Source: an uncultured Chlorobiaceae bacterium (GTDB taxonomy: Bacteria; Bacteroidota; Chlorobiia; Chlorobiales; Chlorobiaceae). Taken from it: 16,271 nucleotides of DNA. The stretch covers positions 1-16,271 of the forward strand of contig CAIXCO010000120.1 of assembly GCA_903917955.1 (NCBI GenBank), given 5' to 3'. Made by a program: the position numbers and the translations under genes. Below, piece after piece: positions 6,449-14,292 of the stretch (positions are counted from its first letter, which is position 1; the number at the start of each line of letters is the position of its first letter). Under the pieces are notes generated by a model. That model saw nothing but the letters and a program-made list of their open reading frames with translations, did no database searches and was not told where the DNA came from.

Positions 6449-8650
6449 TTGGCAAAAGCATTCGCTCTTATCGTACTTCTTCTGCTCTGTGCATCTCCAG
6501 CACAGGGCGGCTTTGCTGAAGGCAGCAAAAAAGGAGCTGACGGGGTATCCTATGTCGGCAAAATCCACTTTAACGGCAACAGGGCAATCAGTGAAGAGGA
6601 ACTCCGCCTGATCATCGGGACCTCCGAGCAACGTTCCTTTCTTGGACTTGGTCTCTTTGGAAGATCGCGCAAACCCTTCAGTTCGGAGGAATTTGAAAAA
6701 GACATCTTCCTCATCAAGAAGCTCTATACTTATAAAGGCTATTTTTTCGCCGACGTCGACACCACCGTTATCCGAAAAAAGAGTGGCCGAAAGTTAACCC
6801 TCAACATCACCATCCGTGAAAATGATCCGACAAAGGTTGACTTCGTCACTTATGAAGGGATTGAACATCTTCCTGCAGAACTCAAAAAAGAGTATCTCAC
6901 AAACAAACGACTGAGCGTCGATGATCTCTTTTCCGTTGAACGATTGATTGAAGAGCGGGATCGCACCCTCTCTTTTTTCAGGGAGTACGGCTTTGCCTTT
7001 TTTCATCAAGACAGTATCCGCATCAAAATTGATACCGTTGGAACTCGTGCCGGCCTCCTTTTTCAACTTAAACTTCCGCAACAACTGCACTATGGGCCAA
7101 TCAATGCAGTCGTGCACAATCTGTCAAGAGGCGACAGCGCACCAAAAACAAAGACCTTTACACTGGACGCTATCAATGGAAAAATTCTCGGCAACCAAAA
7201 AATCTCCTCTCGCCTGATCACCTCGGCCATCGAATTCCGCCCGGGAAACATGACCCGTCATAGTCTCGAACAGCGTACGTTGCAAAATTTTGGTGCCACC
7301 AATCTCTTTTCTTCCATTTCTATCAACCCTGACTCGGTGCACGCTGGCCAACTCTACACCACCATCCACCTCGAAACGGCACCCAAACACCAGATAGAAC
7401 CAAAGATACTGGTCGACAACCGATACGGCTCCCTCTTTTTCGGCGCCTCTCTTGCCTATGAAAACAAAAACCTGCTCGGAGGAGCCGAACAATTCCGTAC
7501 ATCAACCGAATACGGCAGCCAGACAGGTTACAACAACAAACTGCTGCAAAACCTTGGCAAAGAGCAATACGCCAAGGTGATTCCTTATGAGTTCAGCCTT
7601 AAAAGCAGCCTTGTCATGCCTGTTCTCAAAAAAAACGGCAATTTCTATGCAACAACTTTTGAATACTCCACCTCAAAACTGCCTGTTCTGCTCTCCAACA
7701 AAAACGGACTGATCCGCGGAACCTACAGCGCCCGCCTTAGCCCATCATCACGCCTGAGTTTTGATTTTTTTGAATTTGAGTGGGTCAAAAAAGACTCTCT
7801 CAAAGGATTCAAAGAGCTTTTTAAAACCGATCTTGCCAATAATATTGGTATAGAGCCCTCTAATGAGGCCGCAGTCAAAGTAGGAATTGACAGCCTTCTC
7901 GAAACCCATGTCAACCAGACCTTCCGGCTTCGCTACAACTCCACAAACCGTCAACGCGCCCTGCCAGAACAGACAATCTGGAATCTTGATCTTCTTCTTG
8001 AAGAATCCGGAAGCCTTGCATGGTTCATTGATAAATATCTCGATAAAAAAAGATATAGCGGATTCAGTGACAAGGAACCCCAAATATTCGGCACCACCTA
8101 TTCACAGTATGTAAAACTTGAAAGTGGTCTGGGGCTTGCAAAAAAACTCTCTCCGCACAGCCAGGTTGCCGGAAGATGGATGACCGGATGGATGATACCA
8201 TACGGGAGAGCAGAAACAACTCCTGAAGAACGCCGTTTTTATGCAGGAGGGCCAAACAGTATGCGGGGCTGGTTGTTCAATACCCTCGGACCTGGCCGGA
8301 GCACGAGCAAGGCTGCGGCTAATTTCGGCGCGGACATCAAGCTGGAGCTCAATATGGAATACCGGCAAAAATTTTTCACCTTCTTCAATCAGCCATCTGG
8401 CGTCACATTTTTTACTGATATCGGAAACATTTGGGACAGAAAAGGGCTCTATGGCTTCAATTTTGGAGCACTGACAAGGGAGTTTGCCTGGGATGCAGGC
8501 GCCGGACTGAGAATAGGCTCCCCTATAGGCCCCTTCCGTTTTGATTTTGCCTATAAACTCCATGATCCAGCTCAAACAAAACCATGGCGCTTCTCAACAT
8601 TGAACATCGGTGACTACACCTTCAATTTTGGAATTGGCGAAGCTTTTTGA
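6449..8650 (+). CDS. Omp85-family outer-membrane assembly protein (BamA/TamA-like)
   Basis: The product is a 733-residue outer-membrane protein with an N-terminal signal sequence (hydrophobic LIVLLLLCASPAQG). Next come about three POTRA-like periplasmic repeats (residues roughly 33-310; the first begins YVGKIHFNGNRAISEEEL) and a C-terminal 16-strand-type barrel. The barrel contains the loop-6 motif of the superfamily at Met605-Arg606-Gly607-Trp608 (GGPNSMRGW), the segment GPFRFDFAY, and a final strand ending in Phe (YTFNFGIGEAF), a typical barrel insertion signal. BamA inserts barrel proteins and TamA assists some of them. Three POTRA units are closer to TamA, but the barrel is longer than in E. 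coli TamA, so I do not choose between them. No in-frame ATG exists upstream; the start is a TTG at 6449. It is likely co-transcribed with the two preceding genes. Confidence 0.88.
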   Translation: MAKAFALIVLLLLCASPAQGGFAEGSKKGADGVSYVGKIHFNGNRAISEEELRLIIGTSEQRSFLGLGLFGRSRKPFSSEEFEKDIFLIKKLYTYKGYFFADVDTTVIRKKSGRKLTLNITIRENDPTKVDFVTYEGIEHLPAELKKEYLTNKRLSVDDLFSVERLIEERDRTLSFFREYGFAFFHQDSIRIKIDTVGTRAGLLFQLKLPQQLHYGPINAVVHNLSRGDSAPKTKTFTLDAINGKILGNQKISSRLITSAIEFRPGNMTRHSLEQRTLQNFGATNLFSSISINPDSVHAGQLYTTIHLETAPKHQIEPKILVDNRYGSLFFGASLAYENKNLLGGAEQFRTSTEYGSQTGYNNKLLQNLGKEQYAKVIPYEFSLKSSLVMPVLKKNGNFYATTFEYSTSKLPVLLSNKNGLIRGTYSARLSPSSRLSFDFFEFEWVKKDSLKGFKELFKTDLANNIGIEPSNEAAVKVGIDSLLETHVNQTFRLRYNSTNRQRALPEQTIWNLDLLLEESGSLAWFIDKYLDKKRYSGFSDKEPQIFGTTYSQYVKLESGLGLAKKLSPHSQVAGRWMTGWMIPYGRAETTPEERRFYAGGPNSMRGWLFNTLGPGRSTSKAAANFGADIKLELNMEYRQKFFTFFNQPSGVTFFTDIGNIWDRKGLYGFNFGALTREFAWDAGAGLRIGSPIGPFRFDFAYKLHDPAQTKPWRFSTLNIGDYTFNFGIGEAF

Positions 8651-8694
8651 TTATTTAAGCGGACTATTTTTTTCACGATCAAGAAAGTATCACC

Positions 8695-9360
8695 ATGCCT
8701 GCACCATCCACGCTTCTTGCACCATCCATTCTTTCGGCTGACTTTACCCGGCTCAAAGAGTCCATCGAGATTGCCACAAAAGCAGGGGCCGACTGGATGC
8801 ACTGCGACATCATGGACGGCAACTTTGTGCCCAACATCACCTTTGGCCCACTCATCGTACAGGCGATTGCATCATGCACGCCAATGATTATCGACACCCA
8901 TCTGATGATCGCCAATCCTGACCGCTACATCGAGGAGTTCGTCAAAGCTGGCTCACACCAGATCACCGTCCATCAGGAAACGTGTCCACACCTGCACCGC
9001 ACCATTCAGTTCATTAAAAGCCTTGGCGCAAAAGCTGGCGTCTCCATCAATCCCGGCACAGCGGTATCGACACTCGAAGCCATCCTGCCGGATCTCGATC
9101 TGGTACTTCTGATGTCGGTCAATCCCGGTTTCGGTGGGCAGAAGTTCATCCCCTCATCACTTGCAAAAATCCGCCAGCTCCATGAAATGCGCATGAAGCT
9201 GAATCCAGGAATGATCATTGCCATTGATGGCGGTATAACGGAAGAGAATGGGCAAGAGGTTGTTTCGGCTGGAGCCGATGCGCTCATTGCCGGAACTGCC
9301 TTCTTCAAGGCTGCAAATCCGGCACAAACAGCCCAAAAATTCAGGGCTATGACCAGGTGA
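8695..9360 (+). CDS. rpe: Ribulose-phosphate 3-epimerase
   Basis: This cytosolic TIM-barrel enzyme interconverts ribulose 5-phosphate and xylulose 5-phosphate in the pentose phosphate network. The 221-residue length is typical. The metal ligands are in place: His36 and Asp38 (WMHCDIMDGNFVPN), His69 (IDTHLM) and Asp178 (AIDGGI), with Asp178 and Asp38 also serving as the acid/base pair. The phosphate-binding segments MSVNPGFGGQKF (140-151) and the Gly-rich end (ALIAGTAFF) are intact. It begins 44 bases after the Omp85 gene, preceded by AAGAAAG, so it may be read through from that unit. Its last 14 bases overlap the end of trpC on the opposite strand. In a reverse-TCA autotroph its main job would be making pentoses for nucleotides rather than carbon fixation; that is inference. 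Confidence 0.96.
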   Translation: MPAPSTLLAPSILSADFTRLKESIEIATKAGADWMHCDIMDGNFVPNITFGPLIVQAIASCTPMIIDTHLMIANPDRYIEEFVKAGSHQITVHQETCPHLHRTIQFIKSLGAKAGVSINPGTAVSTLEAILPDLDLVLLMSVNPGFGGQKFIPSSLAKIRQLHEMRMKLNPGMIIAIDGGITEENGQEVVSAGADALIAGTAFFKAANPAQTAQKFRAMTR

Positions 9361-10117
9361 ATCCGCGAAGCTCTGCGCTTGTATGCAGCCCCTCTCCTAT
9401 CAGCACGGCATCAAACGATGCCGCGCCGACAAGGGCAATATCGACCGAGCTTTTCATGCCACTTTCAGAAACAGCAACAACGTCGGAAGGAATAAAAGGG
9501 CGAAGCGAGAGCGAGGTCTCAAGGTTGAGCGAAAAGTCTTTCAAATTGCGGTTATTGACCCCGATAATCGGCGCTCCCTTGTCGAGGGCTCTGTCAAGCT
9601 CATGGCGGTCATGCACCTCCACAAGCACATGCAGGCCTATGGCCGCAGCCAACTGCAGGTAATCGGCAAGCTGGGAGGGTTCAAGCGCTGCAACAATAAG
9701 CAGAATGGCATCTGCACCAATCAGGCGTGACTCAAAAATCTGCAACTCATCAATGATAAACTCCTTGCGCAGCACCGGCAATGAAAATGAACGACTCACC
9801 AACTGGAGATAGTCATTCGACCCCTGAAAAAAGAGCCGGTCAGTCAGCACCGAATAGGCGGATGCACCAAGCTCCCCATAACGGCGCGCAATGGCGACAG
9901 GATCGAAATCAGTGACAATAAGACCCCGTGAAGGAGATGCTTTTTTGATTTCAGCAATAAGCCGCACCCCCCCGTCACTTCGCCGGAGTGCCGCAGTGAA
10001 ATCACGGGTCGCCGCAAGAGAGCCCTGCTGCTCCATATAGCGCCGCTCAGGCTTCTCCTTTTGAAGTTCCCCAACCTCCCGCTTTTTCTCCTCCAAGATT
10101 CTGCTAAGATAGCTCAT
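9347..10117 (-). CDS. trpC: Indole-3-glycerol phosphate synthase
   Basis: TrpC closes the ring of carboxyphenylamino-deoxyribulose phosphate to indole glycerol phosphate in tryptophan synthesis. This is a monofunctional enzyme of 256 residues, with no fused TrpF. Residues matching the catalytic set known from Sulfolobus are present: Glu56 and Lys58 (AEIKKASPSRG), Lys118 (LRKEFIIDELQI), Glu167 (LVEVHD), Asn188 (GVNNRNL) and Ser219 (SESGM). The phosphate site GEGLHTS lies at 241-247. The start lies 9 bases after the stop of the carB half-gene, so the two are likely co-transcribed; no other trp gene is in the window. Its 3' end overlaps rpe by 14 bases in a convergent arrangement with no visible terminator between them. 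Confidence 0.96.
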   Translation of the reverse strand: MSYLSRILEEKKREVGELQKEKPERRYMEQQGSLAATRDFTAALRRSDGGVRLIAEIKKASPSRGLIVTDFDPVAIARRYGELGASAYSVLTDRLFFQGSNDYLQLVSRSFSLPVLRKEFIIDELQIFESRLIGADAILLIVAALEPSQLADYLQLAAAIGLHVLVEVHDRHELDRALDKGAPIIGVNNRNLKDFSLNLETSLSLRPFIPSDVVAVSESGMKSSVDIALVGAASFDAVLIGEGLHTSAELRGFTWS

Positions 10118-10126
10118 ATCGGCGTA

Positions 10127-11605
10127 TCAAAGAGCGGAGGCAAGTTCGCGAAGATCGCCTTCGAGCTCAACAATCTGGAGAATATTGTCAAGGAACCAGC
10201 GGTCAATACCGGTTGACTGATGGACCTCTTCAATGGTCGCTCCAGCCTGGAAGGCATAGCGGAGATAAAAGAGGCGGTCAGCCTTAGGGATTTTGATTTT
10301 TTCAAGAATGTCCTCTTTCGCACACTTTTTCTGCTGCGGATTCATATCAAGCACATTCATCACATCCTTGCCATCAGAGCCAAGCCCTGCACGACCGATT
10401 TCAAGGCCGCGCAACGACTTCTGCAACGCCTCCCTGAAGTTCCGTCCAAAGGCCATCACCTCACCGACCGACTTCATCTGCACACCGAGACGGGCATCAA
10501 CATTCTTGAACTTTTCAAAATCCCATCGAGGAATTTTGACCACACAATAGTCGATTGCTGGTTCAAAACTTGCCGGAGTTGTTTTGGTAATGTCATTGAG
10601 AATTTCATCAAGTCGGTAGCCAACAGCAAGTTTAGCCGCAACTTTGGCAATAGGAAAACCGGTTGCCTTTGAGGCCAGGGCCGAGCTGCGCGAAACACGA
10701 GGATTCATTTCGATGACCACAATACGGCCATCAAGAGGATTGATCGCAAACTGGATATTGCTGCCACCGGTCTCAACACCAATCTCGCGGATGATGCGCA
10801 CCGATGCGTCCCTGAGTTCCTGATACTGGCGGTCAGTAAGCGTCTGGGCCGGAGCAACGGTGATACTGTCGCCGGTATGCACCCCCATCGGGTCAAAATT
10901 CTCTATCGAACAGACAATGATGACATTATCAGCCAAATCACGGATAACCTCAAGCTCATACTCCTTCCAGCCCGACAGGCACTCTTCAACAAGCACTTCG
11001 CTGATAGGGCTCTCAGTAAGCCCCCTGCGAACCGCATCATAGTAGTCAGCTTTTGTTTCGGCAAAACCGCCACCGGTACCGCCAAGCGTAAAGGAGGGCC
11101 TGATGACAAGCGGAAGACCGATCTCCTCAAGCGCCTCTTTCGCCTCTTTTTCATTGCGGACAAAGCGACCCTTGGCCATTTCAAGGCCAATTTTTTTCAT
11201 GGCATCGCTGAAAAACTCGCGATTTTCAGCTTTTCTGATTGCACGAAGCTTTGCGCCAATCAGCTCAACTCCGTTCCGCTCAAGAATACCCGATTCAGCC
11301 AAGGCAACCGCAATGTTCAGCGCCGTCTGCCCCCCCATGGTCGGAAGCAGCGCATCAGGCTTCTCGCGCTCAATAATTTTCTGCACATATTCCGGCGTAA
11401 TCGGCTCGATATAGGTTGCATCAGCAAACTCTATATCAGTCATAATGGTAGCCGGATTACTGTTCACCAGCACAACCCTGTACCCCTCCTCCTTGAGGGC
11501 CTGGCACGCCTGGGTACCGGAATAATCAAATTCACAGGCCTGGCCGATCACGATAGGACCGGCACCAATCACTAATATCGACTTTATATCTTCCCGCTTT
11601 GGCAC
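10127..11605 (-). CDS. carB: Carbamoyl-phosphate synthase large chain, N-terminal half (split CarB)
   Basis: CarB uses two ATP-grasp halves to make carbamoyl phosphate for arginine and pyrimidines. Only the first half, which phosphorylates bicarbonate, is here, in 492 residues against about 1,070 for a full CarB. Residues 1-400 align with E. coli CarB without net shift: Arg129, Arg169, Glu215, His243, Gln285, Glu299, Asn301 and Arg303 all fall at the same numbers, and the Gly-rich loop is SFTLGGTGGG (171-180). The protein ends inside the oligomerisation domain, around E. coli position 490. The stop is followed 9 bases later by trpC, so the end is clean and not a frameshift. The GTG start at 11605 gives the family N-terminus MPKREDIKS. 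The second half must lie elsewhere; natural splits are known in Aquifex and Methanocaldococcus. Confidence 0.93.
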   Translation of the reverse strand: MPKREDIKSILVIGAGPIVIGQACEFDYSGTQACQALKEEGYRVVLVNSNPATIMTDIEFADATYIEPITPEYVQKIIEREKPDALLPTMGGQTALNIAVALAESGILERNGVELIGAKLRAIRKAENREFFSDAMKKIGLEMAKGRFVRNEKEAKEALEEIGLPLVIRPSFTLGGTGGGFAETKADYYDAVRRGLTESPISEVLVEECLSGWKEYELEVIRDLADNVIIVCSIENFDPMGVHTGDSITVAPAQTLTDRQYQELRDASVRIIREIGVETGGSNIQFAINPLDGRIVVIEMNPRVSRSSALASKATGFPIAKVAAKLAVGYRLDEILNDITKTTPASFEPAIDYCVVKIPRWDFEKFKNVDARLGVQMKSVGEVMAFGRNFREALQKSLRGLEIGRAGLGSDGKDVMNVLDMNPQQKKCAKEDILEKIKIPKADRLFYLRYAFQAGATIEEVHQSTGIDRWFLDNILQIVELEGDLRELASAL

Positions 11606-11693
11606 GTTATTCAGGGGGTTTAATACTTGGTAAGCTTAAAAAAAGATAATGTACAAAATATTTGCAGAGTTTTTCTCCCTCAGAGGGGGCAAT

Positions 11694-12125
11694 CTACTCA
11701 ATCACACGGATTGGCTCCTGATGAAATCCTCCCGACTTCCGTCTCAACCATGCTGTTACTTCTCTTGGCCGCGCATTGGTCAGTGAAATAATCAGCAACG
11801 TATGACCCGAACTCGCAAAATCAACATCATGCAATGAGGGCAGTGCCGGTGAATTGATATGGGAGTGGTAGGAGCCTATAATTTCATACCCAAGCGTCCG
11901 GGCTTCACGCTCCACATCGAGATACTCCTGATGGGCAATCTCAAAACCCTGCTCCCGTCCATGATAGAGGCAGTTGCAGCAGGGCGCAACCTCATAGACA
12001 ATGTTCTCCACATTGCCCCTGTGATCACTGTTCTGTATTCCGACCAAGAGCCCGCAACACTCATAGGGCAACTCCCGAAAGGCCTGTTCCTGGATAATTT
12101 CAAATTGACGCCTGGGCAGTTTCAT
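11694..12125 (-). CDS. JAMM/MPN+ metallopeptidase (Mov34/Mec-like)
   Basis: This 143-residue single-domain protein of the JAB1/MPN/Mov34 family carries the full zinc-dependent JAMM motif. Glu22 lies in PYECCGLLVG, and the HxHx7SxxD signature is formed by His87, His89, Ser97 and Asp100 (SYHSHINSPALPSLHD). It has no signal peptide and should be cytosolic. Stand-alone bacterial members include Mec of Mycobacterium, which frees cysteine from the sulfur-carrier protein CysO. Others process ubiquitin-like sulfur carriers of the ThiS/MoaD type. No carrier or E1-like gene is in the window, so the substrate is unknown. It sits 21 bases downstream of purD, probably in the same transcript, and 88 bases upstream of carB. 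Several Cys residues (23, 24, 49, 50, 52) are notable for so small a protein. Confidence 0.85.
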   Translation of the reverse strand: MKLPRRQFEIIQEQAFRELPYECCGLLVGIQNSDHRGNVENIVYEVAPCCNCLYHGREQGFEIAHQEYLDVEREARTLGYEIIGSYHSHINSPALPSLHDVDFASSGHTLLIISLTNARPREVTAWLRRKSGGFHQEPIRVIE

Positions 12126-12146
12126 AAAGCAACCATTGACTGAACG

Positions 12147-13427
12147 TTAAAGTGCCTTGGCTCCTATATCGGTACGATAACAGGCGCCCTCAAAACCAAT
12201 CGTTTCAACCGCACGGTATGCGCTCTCAATACTCTCCCTGAGCGTCGAACCGAGCGCTGTGACCGAAAAAACCCTTCCACCCGAAGTGGTAAGCCGCCCC
12301 TCGTCATAAGCCGTTCCGGCATGAAAAAGCATGCAATTTTCCATGGCAGAGAGCTCATCAGCAATGGTGATGGCCTTGCCGGTTTCATAGTGGTCAGGAT
12401 AGCCACCCGAAGCAATCACAACCGTCGTTGCCGACTGAGGGTGCATCTCAAAAGCCACCTCATCAAGCGAGCCCTGAACACTTGCCAGAAGGGCTTCAAC
12501 AAAATCACTCTTCAACAACGGAAGCACCACCTGTGTCTCAGGATCACCAAGGCGCGCATTATATTCAACAACCGAAGGAACACCGTGGTCAATCATAAGA
12601 CCGACATACAAAAATCCGGTATACAAAGAGCCCTCATCCCTCATCCCCTTCAGGGTAGGCTGGATAATGAGCTCCTCAACCTTTTGCATCACCTCGGCAG
12701 TCACCAATGGCGCTGGAGCATAAGCCCCCATCCCACCGGTATTCTTGCCGGTATCACCATCACCGATACGCTTGTGATCCTGTGCTGGCAAAAAGAGCCG
12801 GTATGCCGTACCGTCAGTCAGGGCAAAAACACTCGCCTCCTCTCCCTGCAAGAACTCCTCAATGACCACCTCATTTCCCGCATCTCCAAAAATACGCTCT
12901 TCAAAGAGTTCCTTGATTGCTTTCAGCGCCTGCTCCTTGTCAAGAGCAATAAAAACCCCTTTTCCGGCACACAAACCGCTTGCCTTGATCACCTGGGGAT
13001 AGCGTGTTTCTGCCAGAGCAATGTAGCTCCTGGCCGAAAGTGCATCCCGAAAAACCTGATACCCTGCCGTAGGAATCCCGTTACGCCGCATGAACTCCTT
13101 CGAAAAGACCTTGCTTGACTCAAGACGGGCGGCTGACTGCGTTGGCCCGACTATTTTTTTCTCAGCCCTGCGAAAAAGATCCACAATACCCAGTTCAAGC
13201 GGAGACTCCGATCCGACAAGAGTCAAATCAACATCGTTATCAACAGCAAAACGAAGCAGCTCATCAAGCGCAGTGACCTTTAAAGGCACATTGGTAACCT
13301 TTCCACCCATCAAGGCGGTACCACCATTCCCCGGCGCCACAAAGATATCCCCTACACATCCACTCCGAGCAACAGAGCTGCACAGGGCATGTTCACGCGC
13401 ACCACTTCCTATTATCAAAACATTCAT
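12147..13427 (-). CDS. purD: Phosphoribosylamine-glycine ligase (GAR synthetase)
   Basis: PurD joins glycine to 5-phosphoribosylamine with ATP, the second step of de novo purine synthesis. The 426-residue product has the family layout. An N-terminal Rossmann-like domain (MNVLIIGSGAREHAL) with LVGSESPLELGIVDLF is followed by an ATP-grasp domain with KASGLCAGKGV (148-158) and DGDTGKNTGGMGAYAP (223-238). The GARS signature RLGDPETQV lies at 292-300, and a C-terminal domain includes VIASGGYP. The open frame reaches back to 13496, but the conserved N-terminus and a good ribosome site (AGGAAG, 3 bases away) put the start at the ATG at 13427. It leads the leftward series purD, JAMM, carB, trpC and diverges from the DUF374-lpxK pair. 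I saw no purine riboswitch in the 178 bases before the neighbouring gene. Confidence 0.96.
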   Translation of the reverse strand: MNVLIIGSGAREHALCSSVARSGCVGDIFVAPGNGGTALMGGKVTNVPLKVTALDELLRFAVDNDVDLTLVGSESPLELGIVDLFRRAEKKIVGPTQSAARLESSKVFSKEFMRRNGIPTAGYQVFRDALSARSYIALAETRYPQVIKASGLCAGKGVFIALDKEQALKAIKELFEERIFGDAGNEVVIEEFLQGEEASVFALTDGTAYRLFLPAQDHKRIGDGDTGKNTGGMGAYAPAPLVTAEVMQKVEELIIQPTLKGMRDEGSLYTGFLYVGLMIDHGVPSVVEYNARLGDPETQVVLPLLKSDFVEALLASVQGSLDEVAFEMHPQSATTVVIASGGYPDHYETGKAITIADELSAMENCMLFHAGTAYDEGRLTTSGGRVFSVTALGSTLRESIESAYRAVETIGFEGACYRTDIGAKAL

Positions 13428-13605
13428 AGCTTCCTGTCCGGGCATTTGCCGCATTTGACCCTGTGGTTTATCGGCACGGTTTGTTAAATTACTCACCTCA
13501 TTACAACAGAGAGGCTGTATATACTGCGCTTGTCACAAAATTAATAATTAAAAAACTTATTCCCGTGCTCCCAACTTCACCGATTGATAATTATTTTCAT
13601 AACTC

Positions 13606-14292
13606 ATGCCTCTCTTTCCGCTGATTTCCCGACATATTATCCCCATTACGCTAAAGCTTCTTTACGCCAGCCTGCGGATATCGATAACACCAGCGGAGAG
13701 AACGCTCCCCGGCGAAGGAGCCATTATAACCTTTTGGCACGGAAAGATGGTCACCGGCTGGCTTCTTGCCCAGAGGCTCTTTCCCGAAAAAAAAATGAGT
13801 GCCGTGGTAAGTAACTCTGAAGATGGCAACATTCTTGCAGAAACGCTCGAACGACTGGACTTCTCACTCATCCGGGGATCAAGCTCAAAGGGAGGCGATG
13901 AGGTCAAGCGCGCCATGCAGCAAACCCTTGAGAGCGGCGAAAGTATCGTCCTCACGCCCGACGGTCCCCGTGGACCGGCCAACCAGTATAAATTCGGCAT
14001 GGTGCGCTTAGCCTCGGAAAAACACTATCCGCTTGTTTTTGCTGAAATCCACCATACAAAAAAATGGAAACTCAAAAGCTGGGACCGGTTTGAAATTCCG
14101 AAACCTTTCAGCAAAGCCACCGTCAAACTCCACCTGATTGATCTTCCTGAATTCAACAACGAAGAGGAGCTTCAATCGTATACAAAGCAACTCTCAATCA
14201 AGCTCAGCCATGGCAAACCCTCTCTCAATACTGCTCAGACCCGCAGCCCTTTCCTACCGTGTAGTTGTACAGCTTCGCAATGCACTCTTTGA
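13606..14292 (+). CDS. DUF374 (LPLAT-type) acyltransferase, possible LpxJ-like lipid A acyltransferase
   Basis: This 228-residue protein matches the DUF374 branch of the lysophospholipid acyltransferase superfamily. An N-terminal hydrophobic segment (about 5-28) can anchor it to the inner membrane. It is followed by ITFWHGKM with His45, SNSEDG (69-74), LIRGSSSKGG (88-97) and VLTPDGPRGP (115-124). DUF374 enzymes of Helicobacter and Campylobacter, named LpxJ, add a secondary acyl chain to lipid A precursors. Here the gene overlaps lpxK by 83 bases, which makes a lipid A role likely but not proved. The last 27 residues, encoded within the overlap, are Ser/Thr/Cys-rich and look unconserved, as if the original stop had been lost. 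A general glycerolipid acyltransferase is the alternative. The start at 13606 keeps the anchor segment. Confidence 0.85.
   Translation: MPLFPLISRHIIPITLKLLYASLRISITPAERTLPGEGAIITFWHGKMVTGWLLAQRLFPEKKMSAVVSNSEDGNILAETLERLDFSLIRGSSSKGGDEVKRAMQQTLESGESIVLTPDGPRGPANQYKFGMVRLASEKHYPLVFAEIHHTKKWKLKSWDRFEIPKPFSKATVKLHLIDLPEFNNEEELQSYTKQLSIKLSHGKPSLNTAQTRSPFLPCSCTASQCTL

Noticed and set aside
10293..11575. Long plus-strand open frames across carB, such as 10877-11575
   Set aside because: They are antisense to a gene with every catalytic residue intact, and their translations show no domain pattern.
11655..11693. Short hairpin (CCCT/AGGG) between the JAMM gene and carB as an intrinsic terminator
   Set aside because: The stem is only 4-5 bp and the leftward strand after it has A-rich sequence, not a T-run.
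12321..13118. 265-codon plus-strand open frame inside purD
   Set aside because: It is antisense to the conserved GAR synthetase core; the composition (many His, Arg, Asn) is that of a reversed coding strand.
13428..13605. Purine riboswitch or other RNA leader before purD
   Set aside because: I found no purine-aptamer pairing pattern or conserved core; the purD ribosome site lies in plain A/T-rich sequence.
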